Shown piece by piece: positions 23,685-31,394 of a stretch of DNA of 64,000 nucleotides; within the stretch, counting starts at the first letter, position 1, and the number at the start of each line of letters is the position of its first letter. The translations under genes and the position numbers were made by a program. The stretch covers positions 464,483 to 528,482 of the forward strand of contig NZ_JAVSNJ010000001.1 of assembly GCF_032144095.1 (NCBI RefSeq). Reading direction: 5' to 3'. The stretch is from Sphaerochaeta sp032144095 (GTDB lineage Bacteria > Spirochaetota > Spirochaetia > Sphaerochaetales > Sphaerochaetaceae). The notes beneath the pieces are model-generated. The model did no database searches, was not told the DNA's origin, and worked only from the letters and a program-made list of their open reading frames with translations.

Positions 23685-24413
23685 TTAAGAAAATGAAAGC
23701 CAAAAGACTCCTATCACATAGACCATGCTTAATAATGTCCCGCACAGATAGTATTCCGCGAAGTGTTTTTCTTCATTGATTTTGGAGTATCTGACTATAG
23801 ATTTTGCAGTAAGGACCCATCCTATAGCCCCAAATTCCCCCATACTCAGGAATATGAGCATGAGGGTTCGTTCAAGCGTTCCAATCCATCCTCCAGCTCC
23901 TTGAATAGTATGATCTTCTTCATGCGGTTTAAAAACAATGAGAGCCTTTTTGATGAAGGTGTTGGCTGGTTTTGCAACAAGAGCAATCATTGATAACCAG
24001 CGTAATGGCTGGTAAGGGTCACTATTGATGACGCGAAGAAGACCAAGGATAGTAGGGCGAATAGCAATTGAATAGTTGACAAGGATAATACTTACAACAC
24101 CTATTGAGAGTAAATGAAACGTTTGATCGACTATAAAAATCAGTCCTTCTGATTTGCTTTTCCTTTTCACTGTTAGGAAAAATTTGACGGTATCAATGGC
24201 AAAGTGCAAAAAGCTCATCAAAAGGGAAGCATACATGATAATTCTGCCAGAAAAAACTAAAGAGACAGCTACTGCTCCAAGCAAATATATAAAGCAATGA
24301 AGTAAGACCATACTATAGGCACTGATTTTTTTGGTGGCCAAAAATTCCGTTTGCAAATAGAAATCTCCTACTATATGTATGCTCAAAAAGAGGATGAATA
24401 GATTTTTAAACAT
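23685..24413 (-). CDS. DUF3307 family integral membrane protein, partner of SatD
   Basis: A 242-residue membrane protein with about six hydrophobic segments. DUF3307 landmarks are visible near or inside the membrane segments: 'HIVGDFYLQTEFLATKK', 'LLHCFIYLLGAV', 'LHFAIDTVKFF' and 'VDQTFHLLSI'. These polar His, Asp and Gln residues suggest an enzyme active site or ion path in the membrane, but the function is not known. The ATG at 24413 overlaps the end of satD by eight bases; the longer frame would run through satD. Codon use and base composition are much more AT-rich than the flanks (16 G+C in 60 bases at 24361-24420), as in satD, so the pair probably arrived together. Confidence 0.8.
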   Translation of the reverse strand: MFKNLFILFLSIHIVGDFYLQTEFLATKKISAYSMVLLHCFIYLLGAVAVSLVFSGRIIMYASLLMSFLHFAIDTVKFFLTVKRKSKSEGLIFIVDQTFHLLSIGVVSIILVNYSIAIRPTILGLLRVINSDPYQPLRWLSMIALVAKPANTFIKKALIVFKPHEEDHTIQGAGGWIGTLERTLMLIFLSMGEFGAIGWVLTAKSIVRYSKINEEKHFAEYYLCGTLLSMVYVIGVFWLSFS

Positions 24414-25086
24414 TTGATTCCTCCATGAGTTTTGCAAGGGATTCTGAGATATGTTCCATTGCTTCAATGAAGGTATAATACTGGCTATTGGCAAGGCTTT
24501 TCTGCACACTTGATTGGACTATTCCTAAGGTTTTTGCAATGTCGGTTTGTGTTCCACCCGTTTTTTGTACCTCCGCGATAATTTCCCGCTGTCGATTGCT
24601 CCAAGTGCTTTGTATTGCCCAACTGAGCTTGAGAATTGTGTTCAGGTGCTTCGCGATTCTTTCATTCCCTTCAATTCCAATGAGGATATTAGTCTTTGGT
24701 TTCATTTTCTGTTTCTCTATATTTTTTACTTCAATAATCATTTTTCTTGCTTGATGGTAAGCTTTTCCATCTGCACCAAGAGAAAGTTTTGGATCAAGGG
24801 CCGTGCTTATGGTACCTAGGCCAATTCCAAAACGAAGAGCTATTGGATGCATTTCCTTTTGGATGGTTTCTAGGATAGTCATCACATCGGATCCTTTGTG
24901 TAAGACGCCTTGAAATTCATCACCTAATGTGATGGTGAAATTTGAGGCAATAGCATCTTTATATTTTTCATTAATATTATTGAGTATTTCTTTGAGATTG
25001 ACCTGAACTTCGTTTCTTTTTTCGATACTTTTCGAGTCTATTATGTCTGCAATGATTGCTAGGTAAAGAGTTTTGTTCTCACTCAT
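24406..25086 (-). CDS. satD: SatD family protein: palm-like N-terminal domain with GDEF motif plus C-terminal HTH
   Basis: A 226-residue protein of the SatD family, named after the Streptococcus mutans acid-tolerance operon. The N-terminal half reads like a nucleotide-cyclase or GGDEF palm: Asp14 and Asp17 in 'IIADIIDSK', 'ITLGDEFQGVL' (Gly55-Phe58), 'LRFGIGLGTI' and 'GADGKAYHQARKMI'. The C-terminal part (about 162-200) is a helix-turn-helix: 'SNRQREIIAEV', 'TQTDIAKTLGIVQSSVQK'. The cyclase-like resemblance is my reading, not an established activity. It is coupled to the DUF3307 gene by overlap. A promoter and a 28-bp repeat array lie directly upstream, possibly the operator for its own HTH. 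The DNA is AT-rich (21 G+C in 60 bases at 25021-25080), unlike its neighbours. Confidence 0.8.
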   Translation of the reverse strand: MSENKTLYLAIIADIIDSKSIEKRNEVQVNLKEILNNINEKYKDAIASNFTITLGDEFQGVLHKGSDVMTILETIQKEMHPIALRFGIGLGTISTALDPKLSLGADGKAYHQARKMIIEVKNIEKQKMKPKTNILIGIEGNERIAKHLNTILKLSWAIQSTWSNRQREIIAEVQKTGGTQTDIAKTLGIVQSSVQKSLANSQYYTFIEAMEHISESLAKLMEESNV

Positions 25087-25108
25087 TTTTCTTTCCTTCC
25101 AAAAAATG

Positions 25109-25137
25109 AGTATAGTGTCTTTCCTGGTATTTGTCTA
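25109..25137 (-). promoter_or_regulatory. Promoter of the satD-DUF3307 pair
   Basis: On the minus strand TAGACA (25132-25137) and TATACT (25109-25114) are separated by 17 bases. The repeat array begins six bases upstream of the -35 box. Confidence 0.6.
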
Positions 25138-25143
25138 ATAAAA

Positions 25144-25285
25144 ATTCATTCTTAGGTGAATAAATAGAAAATATTCACTTATAGATGCATAAATAATAAA
25201 ATTCACCTGTAGATGCATAAATAATAAAATTCACCTGTAGATGCATAAGTAAGAAATATTCACCTGTAGATGCTTAAGTAAGAGT
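25144..25285. repeat. Tandem array of a 28-29 bp direct repeat upstream of satD
   Basis: Four clear units begin at 25173, 25201, 25229 and 25258; each starts ATTCACYTRTAGATGC and continues with an AT-rich half (TAAATAATAAA or TAAGTAAGA). The first three units are 28, 28 and 29 bases long, and units 2 and 3 are identical over the first 20 bases. A degenerate unit precedes them (25144-25172), and a partial one follows near 25286 (TCTCACTTGTATCTAC). The units are contiguous, with no spacers, so this is not a CRISPR. The array fills the gap between the end of hflX and the satD promoter. Confidence 0.92.
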
Positions 25286-25298
25286 TTCTCACTTGTAT

Positions 25299-26627
25299 CT
25301 ACTCGTCCTCTAGGCGGAAATTCACCAGGGGACTCTGGAACCGTTCAAGGATCCTTGCGCTGATCTTGATGCCCGCATCGAGGTACTCGATGGTAAGAAT
25401 CTGCCCTGAACGCCTGATGTGTGCCACCAGATCGTAGCGGGAGTTAGGGATGAGGTAGAAGGAGACTGGACAGAGTTCATGCAGTGTCTTGCTGATCTGG
25501 TCCAACAGCACATCCAGGCCCTGGGCGTGTAGAACCGAGGTTTCGACCACTGTGCTATACATGCTTTTCAGCCTTGCAACCGCAAATTCATCATGCACGG
25601 CGTCCATCTTGTTGATCATCACGATGGCAGGTTTCCCTGTACACCCAAGTTCCTCCAGGACTGCAACCGTTGTGGCATAGCTGCCAAGCATGTCAGGGTG
25701 GGAAGCGTCGCAGACGATGATGAGAAAGTCAGCGAACTTTGCCTCCTCAAGGGTGCTCTTGAAGGATTCGATCAGGTCGTGGGGAAGGTCGCTGATGAAG
25801 CCTACCGTGTCGGAAAGGAGAATCTCCACACCTCCAGGAAGCTTTACCATCCTGGTGGTTGGGTCAAGGGTTGCGAAGAGCTTGTTCTCCACCAGTACCC
25901 CTGCTTGTGAAAGGGCGTTGAGCAGGGAGGACTTGCCGCTGTTGGTGTACCCGACGATGGCTCCAGTAGGGATGTTGCTGTTCTCCCGCTGTGAGCGTTG
26001 GACCGTGCGTTGCTGCTTGACCTTCTTCAGCTGGTCCTTGAGAAGTACAAGCTTCTCCTTGATCTGTCTTCGGTCTAGTTCAAGCTGCTGTTCGCCTTCA
26101 CCCTTGTTTCCCTTCACTCCTCCCTGTTGGCGAGAGAGGCCTGTCCACATCCTGGTGAGTCGGGGCATCGAGTATTCGAGTCTGGCAAGCTCTACCTGGA
26201 GGACCGCTTCCTTGGTAGCTGCCCTATCGGCAAAGATCTGCAGGATAACCTCATCACGGTCGATGACACAGCACTCCAGCTCTTTTTCAAGGTTTCTCTG
26301 TACCCGTGGGCTTATGGTCCGGTCGAAGACGATGAGGTCGCTCTCATGGGTGTCTATGAGGGTTTTTACCTCTGCAACCTTGCCGCTTCCGATGAGTGTG
26401 GCACTGTTTGGCTCGCGCAGGGGGATGACGAGGGTGAATACCGGTCGGGCACCCATGGTCTCAACCAGGGCCTCAAGCTCTTCGCCCCGGCTTTTTCCAT
26501 GAACCCTATCCTCTGTTGAGGGAACAAGAACAAGCAGGATAGCTCTCTGCCGTTCTGTATCGATGTCATGTATCTGTTTTCCCTTGATGGTGGGATCGTC
26601 ATTTCCAGAAATCTGTTCAATATCCAT
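25299..26627 (-). CDS. hflX: GTPase HflX
   Basis: A 442-residue ribosome-binding GTPase that splits stalled or hibernating 70S ribosomes. The N-terminal HflX domain has 'GSGKVAEVKTLI' and 'RDEVILQIFADRAATKEAVLQVELARL' type features (the latter shown only partly by 'QIFADRA'), followed by 'GVKGNKGEGEQQLELDRR'. The G domain has G1 'GYTNSGKSSLLNAL', G2/G3 'FATLDPTTR' and 'SDTVGFISDLP', and G4 'MINKMD'. It is divergent from ychF across 89 bases. No good ribosome site is visible before the ATG at 26627. Its stop lies 13 bases beyond the satD repeat array. Confidence 0.95.
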   Translation of the reverse strand: MDIEQISGNDDPTIKGKQIHDIDTERQRAILLVLVPSTEDRVHGKSRGEELEALVETMGARPVFTLVIPLREPNSATLIGSGKVAEVKTLIDTHESDLIVFDRTISPRVQRNLEKELECCVIDRDEVILQIFADRAATKEAVLQVELARLEYSMPRLTRMWTGLSRQQGGVKGNKGEGEQQLELDRRQIKEKLVLLKDQLKKVKQQRTVQRSQRENSNIPTGAIVGYTNSGKSSLLNALSQAGVLVENKLFATLDPTTRMVKLPGGVEILLSDTVGFISDLPHDLIESFKSTLEEAKFADFLIIVCDASHPDMLGSYATTVAVLEELGCTGKPAIVMINKMDAVHDEFAVARLKSMYSTVVETSVLHAQGLDVLLDQISKTLHELCPVSFYLIPNSRYDLVAHIRRSGQILTIEYLDAGIKISARILERFQSPLVNFRLEDE

Positions 26628-26716
26628 TGCGCTTAACTATAGATATGGTTAACGCTCTAGTCAATATATGATACACTGGCCCCTAGAGCTCCACTGAGCG
26701 TAAATGAGGTTAACAT

Positions 26717-27823
26717 ATGGGTTTGAATTGCGGTATTGTTGGGTTGCCCAACGTCGGTAAATCGACAATTTTCTCCGCTTTGACGGCAGCCCCTGCCGAA
26801 GTCGCGAACTATCCGTTTTGCACGATCGATCCTAACGTAGGAATCGTCAGTGTTCCCGATAAGCGGTTGGACAAGATAGTCCAACTTATCCCAACCGAAA
26901 GGGTCGTTCCTGCAACGTTCGAGTTTGTCGACATTGCAGGCCTGGTAGCCGGAGCCTCCAAAGGTGAAGGGCTGGGAAACAGGTTCCTTGCATCCATTCG
27001 TGAGGTGGGTGTCATAGCACACGTGGTACGTTGCTTCGAGGATACAGACATAGTGCATGTGAACAACAAGATCGACCCAGCAAGCGACATCGAGACCATC
27101 AACATCGAGCTTGCCCTTGCTGACCTCGATACGGTAAGCACCCGCTATGCCAAGCAGGCAAAGCTCAACAGGTTGAGCAAGGAAGCCCAGAAGGAGAACG
27201 AGAAGGTTCTTCCCGTCCTGGAAAAGGTGAAGACCTGCCTTGAGGTGGGCAAGCCTGCCAGGAGCCTCAACCTCAATGAGGATGAGTTGGCTGTGGTCTA
27301 CGACCTGCACCTCATAACCCTCAAGCCTGTCATCTATGTGTGTAACGTCGACGAGGATGGCATCACCGAGGAAAATGGTTTTGTGAAGGTAGTGCGCAAG
27401 ATCGCAGAGGAGGAAAACTCAGACGTCATCGTCATCTGCGGCAAGATTGAATCGGAGATCTCTGCCTTGGAGACCGAAGCGGACAAACGGGATTTCCTGG
27501 AGGCTATCGGCCTGGAGGAGTCCTCCCTGAACGGCCTTGTCCGCCTGGCTTACCACACCTTGGGGATGCGTACCTTCTTTACCGCTGGCTCCGATGAAAA
27601 CCGAGCCTGGACCTTCCGCTCAGGCTTCAAGGCTCCCCAGGCTGCAGGTGTCATCCATTCTGACTTCGAGAAAGGGTTCATCAAGGCTGAAGTGTTCAAC
27701 TGCGAGGACCTCTTCTTCTACAAGACCGAACAGAAGGTCAAGGAAGCAGGGAAGCTGCGCATCGAGGGCAAGGAGTATGTGGTCAAGGATGGGGACATCA
27801 TGCACTTCCGCTTCAACGTATAG
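26717..27823 (+). CDS. ychF: Redox-regulated ATPase YchF/OLA1
   Basis: A 368-residue universally conserved P-loop protein that prefers ATP over GTP and binds ribosomes. The N-terminal G domain has G1 'GLPNVGKSTIFSALT', 'NYPFCTIDPNVG' and 'DIAGLVAGASKGEGLGNRF', with the changed G4 motif 'YVCNVDE' that explains ATP use. The C-terminal TGS domain ends in 'EYVVKDGDIMHFRFNV'. GAGGT precedes the ATG. It is monocistronic, with a strong terminator downstream. Confidence 0.96.
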   Translation: MGLNCGIVGLPNVGKSTIFSALTAAPAEVANYPFCTIDPNVGIVSVPDKRLDKIVQLIPTERVVPATFEFVDIAGLVAGASKGEGLGNRFLASIREVGVIAHVVRCFEDTDIVHVNNKIDPASDIETINIELALADLDTVSTRYAKQAKLNRLSKEAQKENEKVLPVLEKVKTCLEVGKPARSLNLNEDELAVVYDLHLITLKPVIYVCNVDEDGITEENGFVKVVRKIAEEENSDVIVICGKIESEISALETEADKRDFLEAIGLEESSLNGLVRLAYHTLGMRTFFTAGSDENRAWTFRSGFKAPQAAGVIHSDFEKGFIKAEVFNCEDLFFYKTEQKVKEAGKLRIEGKEYVVKDGDIMHFRFNV

Positions 27824-27863
27824 GGGTTTGCCCCGTATCTGAACTTGTAGCAACCAATACAAA

Positions 27864-27904
27864 AAACTGACACCTCTGGAGATCCTTATGGTGTCAGTTT
27901 TTTT
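27864..27904. terminator. Terminator after ychF, shared with the lipoprotein gene
   Basis: An 11-bp stem (AAACTGACACC / GGTGTCAGTTT) extends into a T-run on the plus strand and an A-run on the other side, serving both converging genes. Confidence 0.85.
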
Positions 27905-27975
27905 GCTATGCATGGATGCTTGCATCCATGATTGAGTAATGGGCAGGCTAAGCTCTGGGTATCCCCTGTCTGTGG

Positions 27976-28701
27976 CTAGGTCCAGCTGACCGAGAAGGTG
28001 ATGGGTTTTGCCAGGAGCAGGAAGTCGATGAGGGGGAAGCTGAACTCATAGAGGTTAGGGCCGACCTTCTTGCCATTGGTGAAGGTTGTGATGGGTCCGG
28101 GTGTCGCTATCCTCAGGGTTATGGTCGACTTCTCTATGGCCGGTGGCCCCTCTTCGCCAAGCATGAAACCGATCATCTCAAGGTAGTCGCTCTTACTCAG
28201 GCCCTGGTTGTAGACAGGCCCGAAAGCCTCGAAGTTCTCGTCTGCAAGGAAGGGTATGACTGGAACAAGCTGGTTGTAGTTGTCCATCGAGAGGAAGAAG
28301 GTCAGGGTATTGTCCTTCTGTTTCAGAAGACTCTGGTCATTCCCTGCCCCAAGATCGTAGAAGAGCTTGTCCAGGTTCATGAAATTGAAGTATCCGTTGT
28401 AGGCATTGTCATTGAGCTTCTTGATCGCAACACTATTGGTCGTCGTGCTGTACCTCAGGGCCTTCTCAAAATCACCGATGGCGGCATCCATGAGGGAGGT
28501 GTTCTTGTTGTCAGGGATGAATTCGCTGAAATCCTCAAGGACCGCAATGAAAAAGTCCTCGACGGTAAAATCGAATGCGGAGCTGCTGTATCCACTCTTT
28601 TTGAAGGTAAGCTCATCGGTGACCACGCAAGAGGTTGGTAGCACAAGCAGGACAAGAATAAAGAGCCCGAGTAGAATGTTTCTATAGAGGTGTTTCACCA
28701 A
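27976..28701 (-). CDS. Hypothetical lipoprotein
   Basis: A 241-residue secreted protein with a lipobox: the hydrophobic stretch 'GLFILVLLVLPTSC' puts the lipid-carrying Cys at position 25. The mature part has no motif I recognise; it is rich in Phe and Asp in its first half and ends in a beta-rich segment ('YEFSFPLIDFLLLAKPITF'). Translation probably starts at TTG 28701, seven bases after AAGGA; the GTG directly after it is an alternative. It lies alone between ychF (converging) and the radical SAM gene, which ends 61 bases upstream on the same strand. Confidence 0.75.
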   Translation of the reverse strand: MVKHLYRNILLGLFILVLLVLPTSCVVTDELTFKKSGYSSSAFDFTVEDFFIAVLEDFSEFIPDNKNTSLMDAAIGDFEKALRYSTTTNSVAIKKLNDNAYNGYFNFMNLDKLFYDLGAGNDQSLLKQKDNTLTFFLSMDNYNQLVPVIPFLADENFEAFGPVYNQGLSKSDYLEMIGFMLGEEGPPAIEKSTITLRIATPGPITTFTNGKKVGPNLYEFSFPLIDFLLLAKPITFSVSWT

Positions 28702-28762
28702 CTGTATATCCTTATTGCCTTAATGTATGTGATTTTTCTGTGGCAAGCAAGTGCCATTGCTA

Positions 28763-30406
28763 CTATTTTTGCTCGACAAACGAGAGTGAGCCATCCTCAT
28801 TCTCCACAATTGCCAGGGTCTGTGGTGATCGTCTTGGATGTTTTTCGAGGAACTTCTCGATGTGCATGGTATCAAGCAGGGCCAGTTCGTCTAGCTCATA
28901 GTCGATGGTTATGACAGGATTCTCCCCTGTCTCACGGAGAAATGCCACACCCTGATGGAGCTCCATGAAAGAGAGTAGTGGTGGCAGATACTTCTCCCGT
29001 TTGAGTTTTTTCAGCAGTGAGCGGGCAAACTGTTCCTGCAGGTCATAGATTTCCATCCCCAACTGCCCGGAGCCCTGCTTCTCCTTGATGAAGTCGGTAT
29101 AGGATGCAACATGGGTAAACAGGGCGCTTGGCGTGCATTGGGCTGCCTCACAGAGGGTGTGTAGCCACATGCTTGCTTCACCCTTGGTATAGAAGAGGTC
29201 GCAGGCATCCTTGAGCCTCAGGGCCTTTGCGATCTCCTCGCTCGTGTAGGTGGGTGTCGATATGACGGTATAGGGAGCCTCGGCCTGATGGAGGGTTCCC
29301 AGCTCTTGGGCATCATCGGCTAGCTGGGTCCCCGGCAGCAGCGACAGGGCAAAGATGTCGATGTTGCTTGGCTTGCACCCGACGGCGTAGTCGAGGCTTT
29401 TGCAGAAGAGGGTGTAGGAGTCATGGGGAAGTCCGATGATGAGGTCCAGCCCAAAGACGATTCCCCGTTGGTTGAGCAGGTCTATCTTCTGCTTGAAGAG
29501 GACGGGATCGAATCGTCGGTTGATGGCTTTGAGTACCTGGACATCCGAGCTTTGCAACCCTATCTGCAGTGAGCACTTGAGACGGGAAAACAGGTCGGCC
29601 AGCTGCTTGTCCAGCAGTTCAGCCCTGAGCTCAAAGATGAAATGGATCGCCTGGGCTTTCTCGGCCAAGAGGGAGAGCATCTGTACTGTCCGTTTCTTGT
29701 CCATATTGAAGGTAGGGTCGAGGATGAACACCTCTTCGACCTGGTTTTCCAGGAGGTAGTCCAGCTCCTCACTGACCCGTTCATACTTGAACTGGCGTAC
29801 CGACCGTATCCCTTTTGATTCAAAGCAGAAGGCACAGCTGAACGGGCAGCCGCGGGTCATCTCCCACAAGAGGGAAGAACCGGGCTTTGCAAAGGAGTTT
29901 GCCGAGCCTGAGAGCAGCACGGAGTCTAGGGTCGAAAGGTCAAGGGGGTAGGCATAGGTGACCTCCCCTCCCTGGGTAAGGATGCCCTGTCCTTCCGGCT
30001 TCTTGCCTGCTAGAAGCTGGGAGAGGGCAAGGGTGGTTGTCTCCTCTCCTTCCCCTAGGGTGAGGAATGAATAGAGGGAAAAATCGAAGCTCAGGGGGTT
30101 CGCGGTAACTTCCGTGCCGCCTGCAAAGAGGATTGCCTCTGGCCTTGCCCTCTTGAGCGTTTGTGCAAACTGGTCAAACCAGGACCGGTTCCAGAGATAG
30201 ATTGAGCATCCCACATGGGTAAAACCACTTCTTGCACTCTCCAAGGCGGAGGCGATAGGGTCATCGTCCAAGGAGTAGGACCCAAGGGAGCAAGGGCTCT
30301 CTTTGAGTTGTATATGGTGTTGTATTGCTGTCTGGATGGTGAGCGCCCCTAGGGGGAAACTGAGGTTTCCCTCTTCGAGACAGCATGATACGATCTGAAT
30401 TTTCAT
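28763..30406 (-). CDS. B12-binding radical SAM protein, DUF4080-like
   Basis: A 547-residue protein with an N-terminal cobalamin-binding-type Rossmann domain (start 'MKIQIVSCCLE', then 'GFTHVGCSIYLWN', 'AILFAGGTEVTAN') and a radical SAM core with 'MTRGCPFSCAFCFESKG' as the CxxxCxxC cluster. 'SLQIGLQSSDVQVLKAINR' and 'GLDLIIGLPHDSYTLF' are usual radical SAM strands. The C-terminal 170 residues resemble the DUF4080 extension of such proteins. The His of the base-off cobalamin motif is not seen, so cobalamin may not be bound. The substrate is unknown. The ATG at 30406 is chosen over a longer frame to 30571 because a promoter covers 30413-30441; the mRNA then has almost no leader. Confidence 0.82.
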   Translation of the reverse strand: MKIQIVSCCLEEGNLSFPLGALTIQTAIQHHIQLKESPCSLGSYSLDDDPIASALESARSGFTHVGCSIYLWNRSWFDQFAQTLKRARPEAILFAGGTEVTANPLSFDFSLYSFLTLGEGEETTTLALSQLLAGKKPEGQGILTQGGEVTYAYPLDLSTLDSVLLSGSANSFAKPGSSLLWEMTRGCPFSCAFCFESKGIRSVRQFKYERVSEELDYLLENQVEEVFILDPTFNMDKKRTVQMLSLLAEKAQAIHFIFELRAELLDKQLADLFSRLKCSLQIGLQSSDVQVLKAINRRFDPVLFKQKIDLLNQRGIVFGLDLIIGLPHDSYTLFCKSLDYAVGCKPSNIDIFALSLLPGTQLADDAQELGTLHQAEAPYTVISTPTYTSEEIAKALRLKDACDLFYTKGEASMWLHTLCEAAQCTPSALFTHVASYTDFIKEKQGSGQLGMEIYDLQEQFARSLLKKLKREKYLPPLLSFMELHQGVAFLRETGENPVITIDYELDELALLDTMHIEKFLEKHPRRSPQTLAIVENEDGSLSFVEQK

Positions 30407-30412
30407 GAGACG

Positions 30413-30441
30413 ATAGTAGCGGCTACGCCTCTCTCTTGCAA
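30413..30441 (-). promoter_or_regulatory. Promoter of the radical SAM gene, overlapping a divergent promoter
   Basis: On the minus strand TTGCAA (30436-30441) and TACTAT (30413-30418) are separated by 17 bases, and the ATG follows six bases after the -10 box. TTGCAA is its own reverse complement. On the plus strand the same hexamer is 17 bases from TAGAGT (30459-30464), a weaker promoter for the secreted protein at 30480. Confidence 0.55.
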
Positions 30442-30479
30442 GCACATAGCAACGGTGATAGAGTTTGTCAGGAGTGTTT

Positions 30480-31319
30480 ATGAAACGCCTGGTGCTCATC
30501 ATGCTCTCTCTTATAGCCTTTTTGTCTCCTCTTTCTTCCATGGAAGCTAGAATCCTTGGGAGTTTTCCCAATCAGGTGGAGGTAGGCTGGGACAGTGTCA
30601 AGGGTGCTGTGTGGTATGACCTCTATCTCGATAGCAAGCCAATGAAGCGGGTAAAGGCATCGCAGCACAGCCAGAGGCTTGGGTCAAATGAGGAGAGTCT
30701 GCAGTCCAATAGGGAGTACAAGCTCCTCGTGGCTGCGCGGGATGCAAAGAATGTGACCCTGGCAGCTACCGAGATTACGGCTAGGACAACTAGTTGGGCA
30801 GGGGACTATTATTGGGTAAACCTCACTGAGGATGACAACGACGGAAAATGCAGGCTTCTGCATCTGGAGGTTCGGGATAGCGAGGGTTCGCTTGAGTTGT
30901 ACGGGCATTTTCCAAAGGAACCTGATAGACCCTTGTTGATATTCCCCCTGGTTCCCTTTTCCTCTGAATATCCTGAGTACTCCTATGATGGGCAAGGGCC
31001 GGTGGAACTCGCCTATAGGACCAATGCCGAGGTGTTCAATTCCACCAATATCCAGCCACGGAGTTGGAGGATTCTGGAACTTGAGGAAAAAAATTCAAGC
31101 CTGCGGACAAAAATTTCTACCAAGGTGGGAATCTTCTCCTTCAAGACAGAATCGTTGTTGTCCTTTATGGTTTCTGAAACGGGAGAAAAAAAGGTATTAT
31201 TTCATAATACGGGTGACGGATTGGCTTCCAGTGGAATTTTCCGCTCCCCCAATCCTGGAGAGGATGGGGTCTTTGTTTTTGTGGAAAAGGGGAGTTTGGC
31301 AGACATTCCCAAAAAATAA
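30480..31319 (+). CDS. Secreted hypothetical protein
   Basis: A 279-residue exported protein with signal peptide 'MKRLVLIMLSLIAFLSPLSS' and likely cleavage after it. Residues about 25-100 ('VEVGWDSVKGAVWYDLYLDSK', abbreviated sense: a Trp-rich strand pattern, then 'NREYKLLVAARDAKN') have the look of a fibronectin type III-like module. The rest is beta-rich without recognised motifs. CAGGAG lies six bases before the ATG at 30480; an in-frame GTG/ATG at 30465 has no ribosome site. It is divergent from the radical SAM gene and upstream of topA. A surface or periplasmic role is inferred only. Confidence 0.72.
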   Translation: MKRLVLIMLSLIAFLSPLSSMEARILGSFPNQVEVGWDSVKGAVWYDLYLDSKPMKRVKASQHSQRLGSNEESLQSNREYKLLVAARDAKNVTLAATEITARTTSWAGDYYWVNLTEDDNDGKCRLLHLEVRDSEGSLELYGHFPKEPDRPLLIFPLVPFSSEYPEYSYDGQGPVELAYRTNAEVFNSTNIQPRSWRILELEEKNSSLRTKISTKVGIFSFKTESLLSFMVSETGEKKVLFHNTGDGLASSGIFRSPNPGEDGVFVFVEKGSLADIPKK

Positions 31320-31323
31320 TGCG

Positions 31324-31352
31324 TTGACAAAACCATTCTGCGGCATTATATA
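31324..31352 (+). promoter_or_regulatory. Promoter of topA
   Basis: Consensus TTGACA (31324-31329) and TATATA (31347-31352) are separated by 17 bases, giving a leader of about 36 bases that carries GAGGAG. Confidence 0.75.
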
Positions 31353-31394
31353 GTTGTAAGCTACAAGGTTTCGAGGCATTGAGGAGTGAACTGC

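Noticed and set aside
25144..25298. CRISPR-like array
   Set aside because: The repeats touch each other with no unique spacers, and no cas genes are near.
28763..30571. Longer radical SAM protein starting at 30571
   Set aside because: The first 55 codons overlap two promoter regions and the divergent gene, and they resemble no known domain.
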